Source: Mycobacterium sp. E3198 (GTDB taxonomy: Bacteria; Actinomycetota; Actinomycetes; Mycobacteriales; Mycobacteriaceae). Taken from it: DNA of 40,874 nucleotides. A model generated the notes under the pieces. The model searched no databases. It was given only the letters and a program-made list of their open reading frames with translations, and was not told where the DNA came from. The DNA is taken from positions 1-40,874 of the forward strand of contig NZ_LZIS01000179.1 of assembly GCF_001667015.1 (NCBI RefSeq), in the 5' to 3' direction. Both the position numbers and the translations under genes were made by a program. Shown one piece after another: positions 1 through 7,342 of the stretch (positions are counted from its first letter, which is position 1; each line of letters begins with the position of its first letter).

Positions 1-15
1 AGCGCGGTCGGCGAG
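1..15 (+). repeat. Left 15-base inverted repeat of the mceD inversion
   Basis: The sequence AGCGCGGTCGGCGAG is the exact reverse complement of bases 132-146. The match stops at the inner side (base 16 does not pair with base 131). It may extend left of the window, which cannot be seen. Confidence 0.95.
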
Positions 16-696
16 ATGTGCAGCACGTTTTTCAACGCCATCTTCTGGTCAACGAGTATCTGCGTCAGGTCGGCCAACCGCGAGACCTGTTCGGAGGTCG
101 CATCACGACTGCCCGCGATGAACCGCTGCACCTCGCCGACCGCGCTGGCCAACGCCTACAACGCCTACGACCCGGACTCCGGGAACATCCGCGGCGGGGT
201 GGGCCTGCAGAACTTCACCAACCCGACGTATGCCTGGTGCTCAGGTATCGGGGCCATCGAGAACGTCACCGCCGTCGAGACGGGCAAGCTGTGCGGCCTG
301 TACCTGAGCCCGGCGTTGAAGGTGTTCAACCCGAACTTCATCGTCAACTTCAACTATCTCCCGATTCCGGTCAACCCGATCCTGGCCCCGTCGTTTGCCC
401 CGGAAAACGTTCGGTACAGCGAGGACCGGCTGAAGCCCGGCGGGGAGGGCCCCCGGCCCGGCCCGCCCTTGCTGCCGCCGGCCGTGTCCGCGTACACGGG
501 GCTGCCGGGTGACCCCGTCGGGCCGCCGGGTTCGGTGCCGCTCGGGCGGATTCCCGGAGCGGCGATGCCGGAGCCCCAGCCGGCCGAACCGCCGCCGGCC
601 CCACCGCCGGCCGCGCCGCCGGCGTCCTCGCCGCCACCGGCCCCGCCGGCGAACCTTCAGGACATGCTGCTGCCGGGTGAAGGAGCGCAACCATGA
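1..696 (+). CDS. mceD: MceD family protein, C-terminal part (5' end outside window; first 146 bases inverted)
   Basis: This is the 3' part of an mceD gene, an outer subunit of an Mce lipid/sterol importer that acts at the cell envelope. From base 147 on the translation is typical of MceD: LANAYNAYDPDSG, a stretch with AWCSGIG and KLCGLYLSP, then a proline/alanine-rich tail ending in MLLPGEGAQP. The first 146 bases do not read as Mce on this strand. Their reverse complement does, in the same frame (SRLADLTQILVDQKMALKNV and then HISPTA), joining perfectly onto LANAYN. The forward frame stays open through the inverted part, so the product would carry about 39 foreign residues (MCSTFFNAIF onward). 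The stop overlaps the mceE start (ATGA), consistent with one operon. Which mce operon this is cannot be told. The inversion may be real or an assembly error. Confidence 0.85.
   Translation, partial: SAVGEMCSTFFNAIFWSTSICVRSANRETCSEVASRLPAMNRCTSPTALANAYNAYDPDSGNIRGGVGLQNFTNPTYAWCSGIGAIENVTAVETGKLCGLYLSPALKVFNPNFIVNFNYLPIPVNPILAPSFAPENVRYSEDRLKPGGEGPRPGPPLLPPAVSAYTGLPGDPVGPPGSVPLGRIPGAAMPEPQPAEPPPAPPPAAPPASSPPPAPPANLQDMLLPGEGAQP
16..131 (-). other. 116-base inverted segment inside mceD
   Basis: Read on the minus strand, this segment encodes the Mce alpha-helical stretch that should precede LANAYN (VQRFIAGSRDATSEQ, then SRLADLTQILVDQ and MALKNVLHI). Flipping bases 1-146 restores one continuous MceD reading frame with no base lost or gained. 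The segment lies exactly between two 15-base inverted repeats, so its edges are defined to the base. Either a short-repeat inversion occurred in the cell or library, or the assembler joined it backwards. Confidence 0.9.
132..146 (-). repeat. Right 15-base inverted repeat of the mceD inversion
   Basis: The sequence CTCGCCGACCGCGCT is the exact reverse complement of bases 1-15. In the restored mceD frame the two copies encode SAVGE and SPTAL, so both belong to the normal gene. This explains how an inversion between them can stay in frame. Confidence 0.95.
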
Positions 697-2111
697 CCGC
701 GCGGATCGCGATACGGCGCCTGCTCGGCATCGGCTGCTGCGTCGTGCTCGCCGTGAGCGGCTGCGCGTTCAACGGCCTGAACTCGCTGCCGCTGCCCGGC
801 GCGGTCGGGCGAGGTCCGGGCGCCACCACCTATCACGTGGAACTCGCCAACGTCGTGACGATGGAACCGAATTCGCCGGTGATGGTCGACGATGTCATCG
901 TCGGCAGCATCAGCAAGATGACGGTGCGCGGGTGGCACGCCGACGTCGAAATCTCGGTGCGGCCGGGCACGGTGATCCCCGCCAACGCGGTGGCAAGCGT
1001 CGGCCAGACCAGCCTGCTGGGATCCATGCACCTGGCGCTGAACCCGCCGCTGGGCCAGCAGGGCACCGGGCGGCTGCAACCGGGCGCCACGATCCCGCTG
1101 AACCGGTCGACCACTTATCCCTCGACCGAACAGACCCTGTCGTCGCTGTCGGTTGTCCTCAACGCCGGGGGGCTGGGCCAGTTCGGGGACATCATCCACA
1201 ATTTCAACGCCGCCCTGTCCGGAAACGAAGGCGCGGTTCGCGATCTCCTCGAGCGGTTGGACAGGTTCGTGGGCACACTCGACCAGCAGCGCGACAACCT
1301 CGTGTCGTCGATACGGGCGCTGAACCGCCTGTCGGGCACGTTCGCCGCCCAACGGGACGTGATCACCCAGGCGCTGAACAAGATTCCGCCCGCACTCGAC
1401 GTGCTCATCAAGGAGCGCCCGCGCATCACGACCGCGCTGAACAAGCTCGGGACGTTCAGCAACACTGCGACCCGGCTCGTCAACGACGCGGGCGACGACT
1501 TGGTGCGCAACCTGAAGAATCTCGCGCCGGCACTCGGTGCCCTCGCCGACGTCGGGCCGGATCTCGACGCGGCCATTGCCTACGCGCCGACGTTCCCGTG
1601 GACCCAGAGCATCATCGACCGGTACATCCGGGGTGACTATCTCAACGGGTATTTCATCATCGATTTGACGAACGCCGGTCTGCGCAAGGGCATCCTGCGC
1701 GGCACCCACTGGGAGCGGATCGGCGCGGAGGCAGTGCCCGGGCCCGCGGATCCGGAATACCTGCAATTCAAGTTCGGTGCACCGCCCGGGGCGCCCGGTG
1801 GAGTTTCGGCGCCCGGGCCGGTGGGCGAACCGGCGCCGTTCGGGCCGCCGCCGCCCTGGGGGCGCCCGCTGCCGGGACCGCCGCCGTCCGCGCCGCCGGC
1901 GCCGGTCAACCCACAGTCGGGAGACGCCCCGCAGCCCGCGGCTCCGCCGCCGCCGGTGTCACCGTTGATCGCGGGCTTGACGTGGCTCGGTCCTGATGCG
2001 CAGAAGGGGCCGTCGTCGTTGCCCGGCCCGGTGCCACCCGGCGGTGCCGCGCCACCGGCCGACCAGAGCGGCCCGGTGCCCGGCGCGACGCCGACGGACG
2101 GGGGCTCGTAG
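693..2111 (+). CDS. mceE: MceE family lipoprotein (LprN-like)
   Basis: This 472-residue Mce-family lipoprotein is an outer component of the Mce lipid importer. It has an N-terminal signal with lipobox VSGC and the modified cysteine at residue 24. The MlaD/Mce domain follows (about 40-120; YHVELANVVTMEPNSPVMV, then VGSISKMTV). Next comes a long helical region (about 150-290) with the helix-rich pattern of Mce needles, and finally a proline/glycine-rich tail from about residue 365. The ATG overlaps the stop of mceD (ATGA) and mceF begins directly after the stop, so the three genes are translationally linked. Membership in the MceE group is supported by the lipobox and by the position between D and F. 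The specific mce operon number is not assigned. Confidence 0.93.
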   Translation: MTARIAIRRLLGIGCCVVLAVSGCAFNGLNSLPLPGAVGRGPGATTYHVELANVVTMEPNSPVMVDDVIVGSISKMTVRGWHADVEISVRPGTVIPANAVASVGQTSLLGSMHLALNPPLGQQGTGRLQPGATIPLNRSTTYPSTEQTLSSLSVVLNAGGLGQFGDIIHNFNAALSGNEGAVRDLLERLDRFVGTLDQQRDNLVSSIRALNRLSGTFAAQRDVITQALNKIPPALDVLIKERPRITTALNKLGTFSNTATRLVNDAGDDLVRNLKNLAPALGALADVGPDLDAAIAYAPTFPWTQSIIDRYIRGDYLNGYFIIDLTNAGLRKGILRGTHWERIGAEAVPGPADPEYLQFKFGAPPGAPGGVSAPGPVGEPAPFGPPPPWGRPLPGPPPSAPPAPVNPQSGDAPQPAAPPPPVSPLIAGLTWLGPDAQKGPSSLPGPVPPGGAAPPADQSGPVPGATPTDGGS

Positions 2112-3794
2112 ATGCTGACCCGCTTCGTCCGTATCCAGTTGGCGATCTTCACGATCGTCGGGATCATCGGTGTGGTCGTCATGGTGTTGTGGTACATCCA
2201 GGCGCCGACCCTGCTCGGCATCGGCAAGATGACCGTCACGTTGAAACTGCCGGCCACCGGTGGCCTGTACCGCTTTTCCAACGTGACCTACCGCGGGGTG
2301 CAGATCGGCAAGGTGACCTCGGTGGGGCTCACCCCCGACGGCGCGAAAGCCACGCTGTCCCTTGATACTTCGCCGAAGATTCCGGCGGACCTGAAAGCCG
2401 AGGTGCTGAGCATCTCGGCGGTCGGCGAGTATTACGTCGATCTGCGGCCCCGCAACGACTCGGCGCCCTACCTCCACGACGGCTCGGTGATCGCCATGAA
2501 CGACACCACGATCCCCCAGCCGATCGGTCCCGTGCTCGACCAGTCCAGCAAGTTGATCAACAGCATCCCCAAGGGCAAGCTCGGGCAACTGCTCGACGAG
2601 TCGTTCGACGCATTCAACGGCGCCGGTTACGATTTCGGGTCGCTGTTCGACAGTTCGTCACGGCTCTCGGGTGACCTCAATGGCGTCGCCGACCGGACAC
2701 GGAGCCTGACCGAAGACACCGGGCCGTTCTTGAACGCGCAGGCCCAGACCGCGGATTCGATCCGAACGTGGGCGCGGAGCCTGGCGGGATTCAGCGGGGA
2801 GCTGGCGAAGGACGACCCGCAGTTCCGCACCCTGTTGCAACGGGGGCCGGGCGCGTTGGACGAGGCGTCGCGGCTGCTCGACCAGATCAAACCGACGCTG
2901 CCGGTGCTGCTCGCGAACCTCACCACGATCGGCCAGATTGGCGTCACGTATCACGCTTCCCTAGAACAGATCTTGGTTCTGCTGCCGCCGTTCACCGCTG
3001 CGATTCAGTCGTTCATCGGCACGAAGTCGCCGACGGGGTTGGCCACGGGCGCATTCAACCTCATCGTCAGCGACCCGCCCGCGTGCACGGTCGGCTTCCT
3101 GCCGCCGAGTCAATGGCGTTCTCCGGCCGACACCCGCACCGTCGACACCCCGGACGGGCTGTACTGCAAGCTGCCGCAGGATTCACCAATCGCGGTGCGC
3201 GGTGCCCGCAACTATCCCTGCATGGGGCAGCCCGGTAAACGCGCGCCGACCGTCGAAATCTGCGAGAGCGACAAGCCTTTCCAGCCGTTGGCGATGCGAC
3301 AGCACGTCTTCGGCACCTACCCGCTCGACCCGAACCTCATCGCCCAGGGCATCCCACCCGACGACCGGGTCAACTGGAACCGCGAACGGATCTTCGGGCC
3401 GGTGGAGGGAACGCCGCTTCCCCCGGGCGCCGTTCCGCGGGGAACGCCGCCGGGATCGGCGTTGCCGCCCCCCGCGGCGCCGATCAGCCCGTTGGCGCAA
3501 ATGGGCGAGGTGTCACCCATCGCGCCGATCGATGTTCCCGCGTCCCCCGCCGGGGCACCCCCGCCCGCAGCGGCCAGCGCGCCGCCGGCGGAACCGCCCG
3601 CGGCACCGTCGGCGGCGCCAAGTGCGTTCGGGCGCACCGAGTCTCAGCCCGGTCCATCAGTGGCGATCGCCCAGTACAACCCGCACAACGGCACCTACGT
3701 GACGCCGGACGGCCAGGTCTATCGTCAGTCGGATCTGGCCGCGCCCACGACGCCCAAGGCGCCGAAGTCGTGGAAGGACATGTTCGCGACGTGA
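2112..3794 (+). CDS. mceF: MceF family protein
   Basis: Last gene of the mce operon, 560 residues, an Mce/MlaD-family subunit anchored in the membrane. Residues about 5-30 form one hydrophobic helix (IQLAIFTIVGIIGVVVMVLW). The MlaD domain follows at about 38-115 (VTLKLPATGGLYRFSNVTYR, then GVQIGKVTSVGL). A helical region at about 150-310 includes TLPVLLANLTTIGQIGVTYH. The C-terminal third has conserved cysteine and tryptophan residues, a Pro/Ala-rich linker (about 430-510), and a short polar end (YNPHNGTYVTPDGQVYRQSD) that looks like a conserved C-terminal motif rather than random tail. The start ATG directly follows the mceE stop. A GC-rich palindrome just after the stop probably ends the transcript. 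Confidence 0.93.
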   Translation: MLTRFVRIQLAIFTIVGIIGVVVMVLWYIQAPTLLGIGKMTVTLKLPATGGLYRFSNVTYRGVQIGKVTSVGLTPDGAKATLSLDTSPKIPADLKAEVLSISAVGEYYVDLRPRNDSAPYLHDGSVIAMNDTTIPQPIGPVLDQSSKLINSIPKGKLGQLLDESFDAFNGAGYDFGSLFDSSSRLSGDLNGVADRTRSLTEDTGPFLNAQAQTADSIRTWARSLAGFSGELAKDDPQFRTLLQRGPGALDEASRLLDQIKPTLPVLLANLTTIGQIGVTYHASLEQILVLLPPFTAAIQSFIGTKSPTGLATGAFNLIVSDPPACTVGFLPPSQWRSPADTRTVDTPDGLYCKLPQDSPIAVRGARNYPCMGQPGKRAPTVEICESDKPFQPLAMRQHVFGTYPLDPNLIAQGIPPDDRVNWNRERIFGPVEGTPLPPGAVPRGTPPGSALPPPAAPISPLAQMGEVSPIAPIDVPASPAGAPPPAAASAPPAEPPAAPSAAPSAFGRTESQPGPSVAIAQYNPHNGTYVTPDGQVYRQSDLAAPTTPKAPKSWKDMFAT

Positions 3795-3795
3795 C

Positions 3796-3807
3796 CCCGG
3801 CGCCGGG
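3796..3807. terminator. GC-rich palindrome between convergent genes
   Basis: CCCGGCGCCGGG is a perfect 12-base palindrome two bases after the mceF stop and 22 bases before the stop of the convergent minus-strand gene. There is no U-tract, which is usual for mycobacterial terminators. A terminator role is inferred from position. Confidence 0.4.
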
Positions 3808-3829
3808 CCGTCAGGTCAGCTGAGGCGGA

Positions 3830-4345
3830 TCAGCCAATTTTGTCCAGCCGGAACGGCTGGTCGATGTAGAGCGGCTTGTTGGTACCGCAGGCGCCACTGG
3901 GACCGGACGTCTGTTCCCGTCCGGCCAGAACCGGCGATCCCAGCACTTTCTCGCCGGTGTCCGGGTTGGCGGGATAGAAATGGATGACGTCGTGACCGGC
4001 GAACGAGGTGCCGTCGGGGCAGGTCGTCCAGTTCGGAATGTCGCGTTTGACGAACCAGGTGGAGCCCTCGTTCATGAATATCGGTGCGGTCCAGCCCTGG
4101 TCGCTGACGACCTCGCCGTCGCACCGGTACGCAGTGGAGCACGACGTGGTGATGGTCCAGGTGCTCCGCACCACCGGCTCCTGGTGAAACACCTCGTTCG
4201 TCCGTGCCCAGTCGCCGATCACGGTGGCGGTGTACTTGCCGTTGATGGAAGGGTCGTAGGCCCATGCCGACGGCGCCGCGCCCACGCCGCCGGCCACGCC
4301 GACGGTCAACACGGTTGCGCTTATCGCCAAATTTATCGGACGCAT
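3830..4345 (-). CDS. Secreted protein of unknown function, convergent with the mce operon
   Basis: The product is 171 residues. It starts at the ATG preceded by AAGGAG eight bases upstream; an in-frame ATG 63 bases further up lacks such a site. The N-terminus is a signal peptide (MRPINLAISATVLTVGVAGG) with a likely AWA cleavage site before YDPSINGKYT. The mature part has several cysteines (TSCSTAYRC, TTCPDG, GACGTN) spaced as for disulfides, and a GYTAT-like beta-rich pattern seen in mycobacterial exported proteins. M. tuberculosis also has a small secreted gene (Rv3491) next to its mce4 cluster; kinship is possible but I cannot prove it. No function is assigned. Confidence 0.8.
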   Translation of the reverse strand: MRPINLAISATVLTVGVAGGVGAAPSAWAYDPSINGKYTATVIGDWARTNEVFHQEPVVRSTWTITTSCSTAYRCDGEVVSDQGWTAPIFMNEGSTWFVKRDIPNWTTCPDGTSFAGHDVIHFYPANPDTGEKVLGSPVLAGREQTSGPSGACGTNKPLYIDQPFRLDKIG

Positions 4346-4456
4346 CGTGTGCTCCTTGACGCCCTGAATATCGCCAATTCCAAGCGAATCGAATTCACAG
4401 ACTAACACCGCCCCCGCGTATCACGGAATGGTTTAGATGATGCGCAGCCGGTGCGC

Positions 4457-5032
4457 TCATAGGACATCGAATTTGTCGATGAGCCACGATCCCTTTACCT
4501 TCGCCATCGCAACCTTCAGGCCGCTCGACGTCACCACCGGTTCCGGCTTCGCCTTGCTCGTGGTCTTCTGCCTGATGAAGACAAGCACTACAGCCGAATT
4601 CGGCTGCAGTTCCGACACCGCGGCCTTGACCACGGTGGCCGTCGTCGTGACCTGGCCGCGCTGCGCCGATGGGCCCACAACCTGGTCGACGAACCGTTGG
4701 TAGTAGGCCAGATAATCCTCGGTGAGCCGCGATCTGGCGCCGGCGACATCCCGCTCGAGAGTCTCCGGCGAGTACGACAGCAGCGCCACCGCGCCCTCGC
4801 TGGCAGCCTTGGTGACCTGGCGCGCCGCGGCGCGGTCCATCTGCACATCCGGGCGGTAATCGAAGTAGAAAATCCGCGCCGCGTTACCCAGGGCGGCAAT
4901 CAGCAAAAGCGTCAACAGTATTGGGCGCCACCGCGCCAGGAGACGACGCGTCCAGCGCCCGATCGCCCGGGTTCCACGATTGGGCGACGGTTGCTGGGCC
5001 GCGTCTGTGGGCGCTGCGCTGTCGACCGTCAC
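4457..5032 (-). CDS. Mce-associated membrane protein (second gene of pair 1)
   Basis: The product is 191 residues. I chose the GTG start whose first four bases overlap the stop of the upstream gene (GTGA); longer readings upstream are arginine-rich shadow frames. A basic N-terminus is followed by one membrane helix at about 40-62 (RPILLTLLLIAALGNAARIF). The periplasmic Mce-associated domain follows: RPDVQMDRAA, AVALLSYSPETLERDV, PNSAVVLVFIRQ and a C-terminal SWLIDKFDVL. Such proteins are VirB8-like in fold by family knowledge and help stabilise Mce transporters. It is paralogous to the gene at 17701-18366 (shared LSYSPxTLxRD, PNSAVVL and PEP motifs). It forms a pair with the gene upstream on the same strand. 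Confidence 0.88.
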   Translation of the reverse strand: MTVDSAAPTDAAQQPSPNRGTRAIGRWTRRLLARWRPILLTLLLIAALGNAARIFYFDYRPDVQMDRAAARQVTKAASEGAVALLSYSPETLERDVAGARSRLTEDYLAYYQRFVDQVVGPSAQRGQVTTTATVVKAAVSELQPNSAVVLVFIRQKTTSKAKPEPVVTSSGLKVAMAKVKGSWLIDKFDVL

Positions 5033-5763
5033 GGGACGAACTCGAGTCGCGAAATCTTCAGCTGCCCGGCGTCGCGTTGGATGGTGACGACGATGCGCAT
5101 CGACCGCGATTCCGGCTTGGGCTGACCGGGTTTGGTGATCTCGGATTTCGCCGCGACCAGGACGACCGCGGAATCCTGGCTCATGGACTGCACGGCGGCG
5201 GCTTGCACCGTGCCCGTGGAGTTGACCTTGGACTGCTCGACCGCCTTGACGGCGTCCTCGCCGCCCATCAGGATGCTGAGTTTGAATGTCCCGGTCGTAT
5301 CGTCGACGAAGCGCTGCAGATCTTCTCGCGCCTTGGTCGCGTGGATCGTCATCATCGTCACGATGGCGTTGCGGGCGGCCCCGGCGAACTCCGCGCTGCG
5401 CTGCCTTTGCTGCTCGACGCCGCGATGATGCCACACCAGATACCCGCTGCCCGCCAGGGAGGCGCAGACGACCCCAACCGCCGCGACCGCGGCCAACGCC
5501 TTCCGGCTTGGGCGGCGCGGCCGCCACCGGCGCGTCGGCGTCGCGTCGGTCTCCTCGGCGCCGGCGCCGTCCTGATCGCTCGGCGCCGCCTCGAGCTGTT
5601 GGCGCAGGCGCACGGCCCGGGCGCGAGCGGCCTCGGCACGGGCCTGTGCCTCGGCGACTTCGGCGGCTTCCGGGATCTCAGTGACCGACGGAGACGGCGA
5701 CGGGGCCACCGTGAGTCGATCGCCGGCGTCGGTGGCCCCAGCGGGAAGCTTGCGCCGAGGCAC
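5029..5763 (-). CDS. Mce-associated membrane protein (first gene of pair 1)
   Basis: The product is 244 residues. The start is a GTG (VPRRKLPAGATDAG) placed five bases after a near-perfect Shine-Dalgarno GGAGGTGA; the ATG 45 bases upstream has no such site. Residues about 40-75 form an Ala/Glu/Arg-rich charged helix. One membrane helix lies at about 88-110 (ALAAVAAVGVVCASLAGSGY), then a periplasmic domain with [34 protein letters not shown] and the end QLKISRLEFVP. It is paralogous to 16772-17704, which ends [11 protein letters not shown]. It shares a GTGA overlap with the next gene. A role in stabilising or assembling an Mce transporter is family knowledge; which Mce system it serves is inferred only from proximity. 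Confidence 0.88.
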   Translation of the reverse strand: MPRRKLPAGATDAGDRLTVAPSPSPSVTEIPEAAEVAEAQARAEAARARAVRLRQQLEAAPSDQDGAGAEETDATPTRRWRPRRPSRKALAAVAAVGVVCASLAGSGYLVWHHRGVEQQRQRSAEFAGAARNAIVTMMTIHATKAREDLQRFVDDTTGTFKLSILMGGEDAVKAVEQSKVNSTGTVQAAAVQSMSQDSAVVLVAAKSEITKPGQPKPESRSMRIVVTIQRDAGQLKISRLEFVP

Positions 5764-5869
5764 TGGATCACCTCCTCGTCCGCGCCTACAGGAGAGCCAC
5801 ATTATCACTGCGAGATGGGCATGCCGGCGGCGGCGACGATGGAATTGGATGCGTATCTTCTCGAGCCCG

Positions 5870-5884
5870 GAGAATTCTATTCCC
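5870..5884. promoter_or_regulatory. Near-palindrome GAGAATTCTATTCCC upstream of 5916
   Basis: This 15-mer differs at two bases from the perfect palindrome GAGAATACTATTCTC at 13810-13824. It sits 31 bases before the GTG start at 5916. A possible extended -10 box (TAAAGT at 5904-5909) ends six bases before that start, which would give a leaderless transcript. An operator role is inferred from the resemblance only. Confidence 0.3.
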
Positions 5885-5915
5885 AGAGGTGGGCCGAGTA
5901 ATTTAAAGTAATCCC

Positions 5916-6332
5916 GTGCGATTCATCGTGGCAGCGGCCGCCGCATGCTTAGGCCTCTTGCAAGGCCTCTGCGTCCTGTCGGCGCCACCGGCGAGCGCCG
6001 CACCGGTTAATTGCGATTATCCGGACTGCACGCCCGGCATCATGCCGCACCGGGTGCTCGGTGCGCCGTGCGACAACACCACGTACTACGTGTTCGGGAC
6101 CGCCGACTATTACGTGTCTTTCGCCACGCAGCCGGGACGCCTGATGTTCTGCGGCTCGCCGAGGCGGTACGAGCCCCGCTGGTTCCGGTCGCCGCCGATG
6201 GCCGGCGTCAAGGTCGAGGGCTCGTCGTGCGTCGACTACCCGGAGTACTACGTTGCGCAGGCACCGGATGGCCTGTTCCTGGTGTGCAACGCGCACGACG
6301 GAACGCAGGTTTGGGAGCGCGGCGACACCTGA
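5916..6332 (+). CDS. Small secreted cysteine-containing protein, unknown function
   Basis: The product is 138 residues from a GTG start. The signal peptide (RFIVAAAAACLGLLQGLCVL) has a likely PASA-AP cleavage site. The mature part has cysteines in CDYPDC, APCDNT, MFCGSP, SSCVDY and VCNAHD, which suggests three disulfides, and it is rich in Tyr and Pro. I do not recognise a named family, though this size and composition are common among exported mycobacterial proteins. No Shine-Dalgarno is visible near the start; the TAAAGT box placed about seven bases upstream fits a leaderless mRNA. It converges on the next gene with only 19 bases between stops. Confidence 0.75.
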   Translation: MRFIVAAAAACLGLLQGLCVLSAPPASAAPVNCDYPDCTPGIMPHRVLGAPCDNTTYYVFGTADYYVSFATQPGRLMFCGSPRRYEPRWFRSPPMAGVKVEGSSCVDYPEYYVAQAPDGLFLVCNAHDGTQVWERGDT

Positions 6333-6351
6333 GTCCGGTTGGCGGCGGGAT

Positions 6352-6642
6352 TTACGGTCGCGTGTTCGGAATCTCCGGCCAGTCCTGGAAGGGGCTGGGC
6401 CCCCAGTAATCCCCGTTGTGGACCGTGCCGTCCCTGTCCCGGTGGTGCGCGTCGTGGCACGTGGTCGGATCCCACTGCGGCCCCCACGCCGGGTCGAACG
6501 GCTGGCCCGGGCACCAGTGGTATCCGACGAACGGCCAGGGCGGGTTGTCGGCGTGAGCGCCCGCTGCGGTGCCCACGCTGACCAGTGCGAAGCCGGTGGT
6601 GGCCATGACCGCTGCGGCAGCGAAACGCGCGACTTTGCTCAT
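6352..6642 (-). CDS. Small secreted protein with CPGQP...WD...CHDxHH motif
   Basis: The product is 96 residues, taken from the ATG of MSKVARF. The signal peptide (about 1-29) ends AGAHA-DNPPWP. The mature peptide carries the pattern GYHWCPGQPFDPAWGPQWD followed by PTTCHDAHHRD, with two cysteines. This Trp/Pro/His-rich pattern recurs in short exported proteins of mycobacteria whose role is unknown to me. The ribosome site is weak (GGTTCTCCC before ATG). A longer in-frame reading exists upstream but would bury the signal peptide behind polar residues. Confidence 0.75.
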   Translation of the reverse strand: MSKVARFAAAAVMATTGFALVSVGTAAGAHADNPPWPFVGYHWCPGQPFDPAWGPQWDPTTCHDAHHRDRDGTVHNGDYWGPSPFQDWPEIPNTRP

Positions 6643-6699
6643 GGGAGAACCGTACCCGAGCGCGCCGGAACCGGACCAGGAAAATCGGTGCAACGGGCG

Positions 6700-7281
6700 T
6701 CAGTCGGCCGCGTCGATCAGCCGGCGTGTGATGCGACCCACCTGCGCGCGCAGGGCGTCGTCCTCGATGTCGGCCACCAGGGGTGACACCACCCCGACCG
6801 CGATTGCGCCCGACAGCATCGCCGCCGCGACCCGCGCGTCCTCGGCGGCGTCGGCGAGCAGCACGCCGTACAGCCGCTGGATGAATTGCTGGAACGGTTC
6901 GTGCTCGCCCAGCAACCGCACGACGACGGGATCGAACTGCAGGGTGCTTGCGGCGCCGCGTCTCTCGACGGCGACCTCGATGACCCGATCGAGCAGCACC
7001 TCCCGCGCCCTGCTCCGCTGGTCGTGCGCCTCCGCGGCCTCGAGCGCCTCCTCGAGGCCCCCGAGCTCGCGCTCCGTGAGCGCGATGACGATCTGCTCCT
7101 TGGTCCTGAACTGGTGGTAGACGGCGGCCTTGGTGACCCCGATGGCATCCGCGATCATCTGCAGCGAGGTTCCGCCGACGCCGTGCTCGGCGATCAGCTG
7201 CAGCGCGGCGTCGAGGATGCGGGTCTGCGCGGGACTGCGCGTGATGAAGCGAAACCGGCTCTTGGTCTGCGGGGAAACCAC
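6700..7281 (-). CDS. TetR family transcriptional regulator
   Basis: The product is 193 residues from a GTG start. The N-terminal TetR helix-turn-helix lies at about 18-65 (RILDAALQLIAEHGVGGTSL then ADAIGVTKAAVYHQFRTKEQ). The C-terminal domain is an all-helical ligand-binding type with no similarity I can name. It is divergent from the membrane-protein and oxidase-subunit operon starting at 7343. The 61-base gap holds two identical perfect palindromes, so it very likely represses that operon and itself. The inducer is unknown. Confidence 0.92.
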   Translation of the reverse strand: MVSPQTKSRFRFITRSPAQTRILDAALQLIAEHGVGGTSLQMIADAIGVTKAAVYHQFRTKEQIVIALTERELGGLEEALEAAEAHDQRSRAREVLLDRVIEVAVERRGAASTLQFDPVVVRLLGEHEPFQQFIQRLYGVLLADAAEDARVAAAMLSGAIAVGVVSPLVADIEDDALRAQVGRITRRLIDAAD

Positions 7282-7291
7282 ACCGGCAGCG

Positions 7292-7330
7292 TAGCCGATC
7301 GGCTATTGACCCCGGGTAGCCGATCGGCTA
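7292..7330. promoter_or_regulatory. Twin palindromic operator TAGCCGATCGGCTA for the divergent TetR
   Basis: The perfect 14-base palindrome TAGCCGATCGGCTA occurs at 7292-7305 and again at 7317-7330, 25 bases apart centre to centre, each preceded by G. The pair lies between the TetR start and the start at 7343. Autoregulation by the adjacent TetR is the natural reading. Confidence 0.8.
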
Positions 7331-7334
7331 GTTT
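7306..7334 (+). promoter_or_regulatory. Promoter of the 7343 operon (leaderless)
   Basis: TTGACC at 7306-7311 (-35) and TAGTTT at 7329-7334 (-10) are 17 bases apart. The -10 overlaps the second operator copy and the -35 lies between the two copies. The ATG begins eight bases after the -10 box and no Shine-Dalgarno is present, so the mRNA is probably leaderless. Confidence 0.55.
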
Positions 7335-7342
7335 CGCTGACT

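Noticed and set aside
4346..4456. Gene in the gap between the secreted protein and the Mce-associated gene
   Set aside because: No frame with coding character; it most likely holds the promoter of the 3830-4345 gene.
5821..5901. A 26-codon frame (MPAAATMELDAYLLEPGEFY...) before the secreted protein at 5916
   Set aside because: There is no ribosome site at the right distance and third-position GC is only moderate. The end of the frame covers the near-palindrome and likely promoter of 5916.
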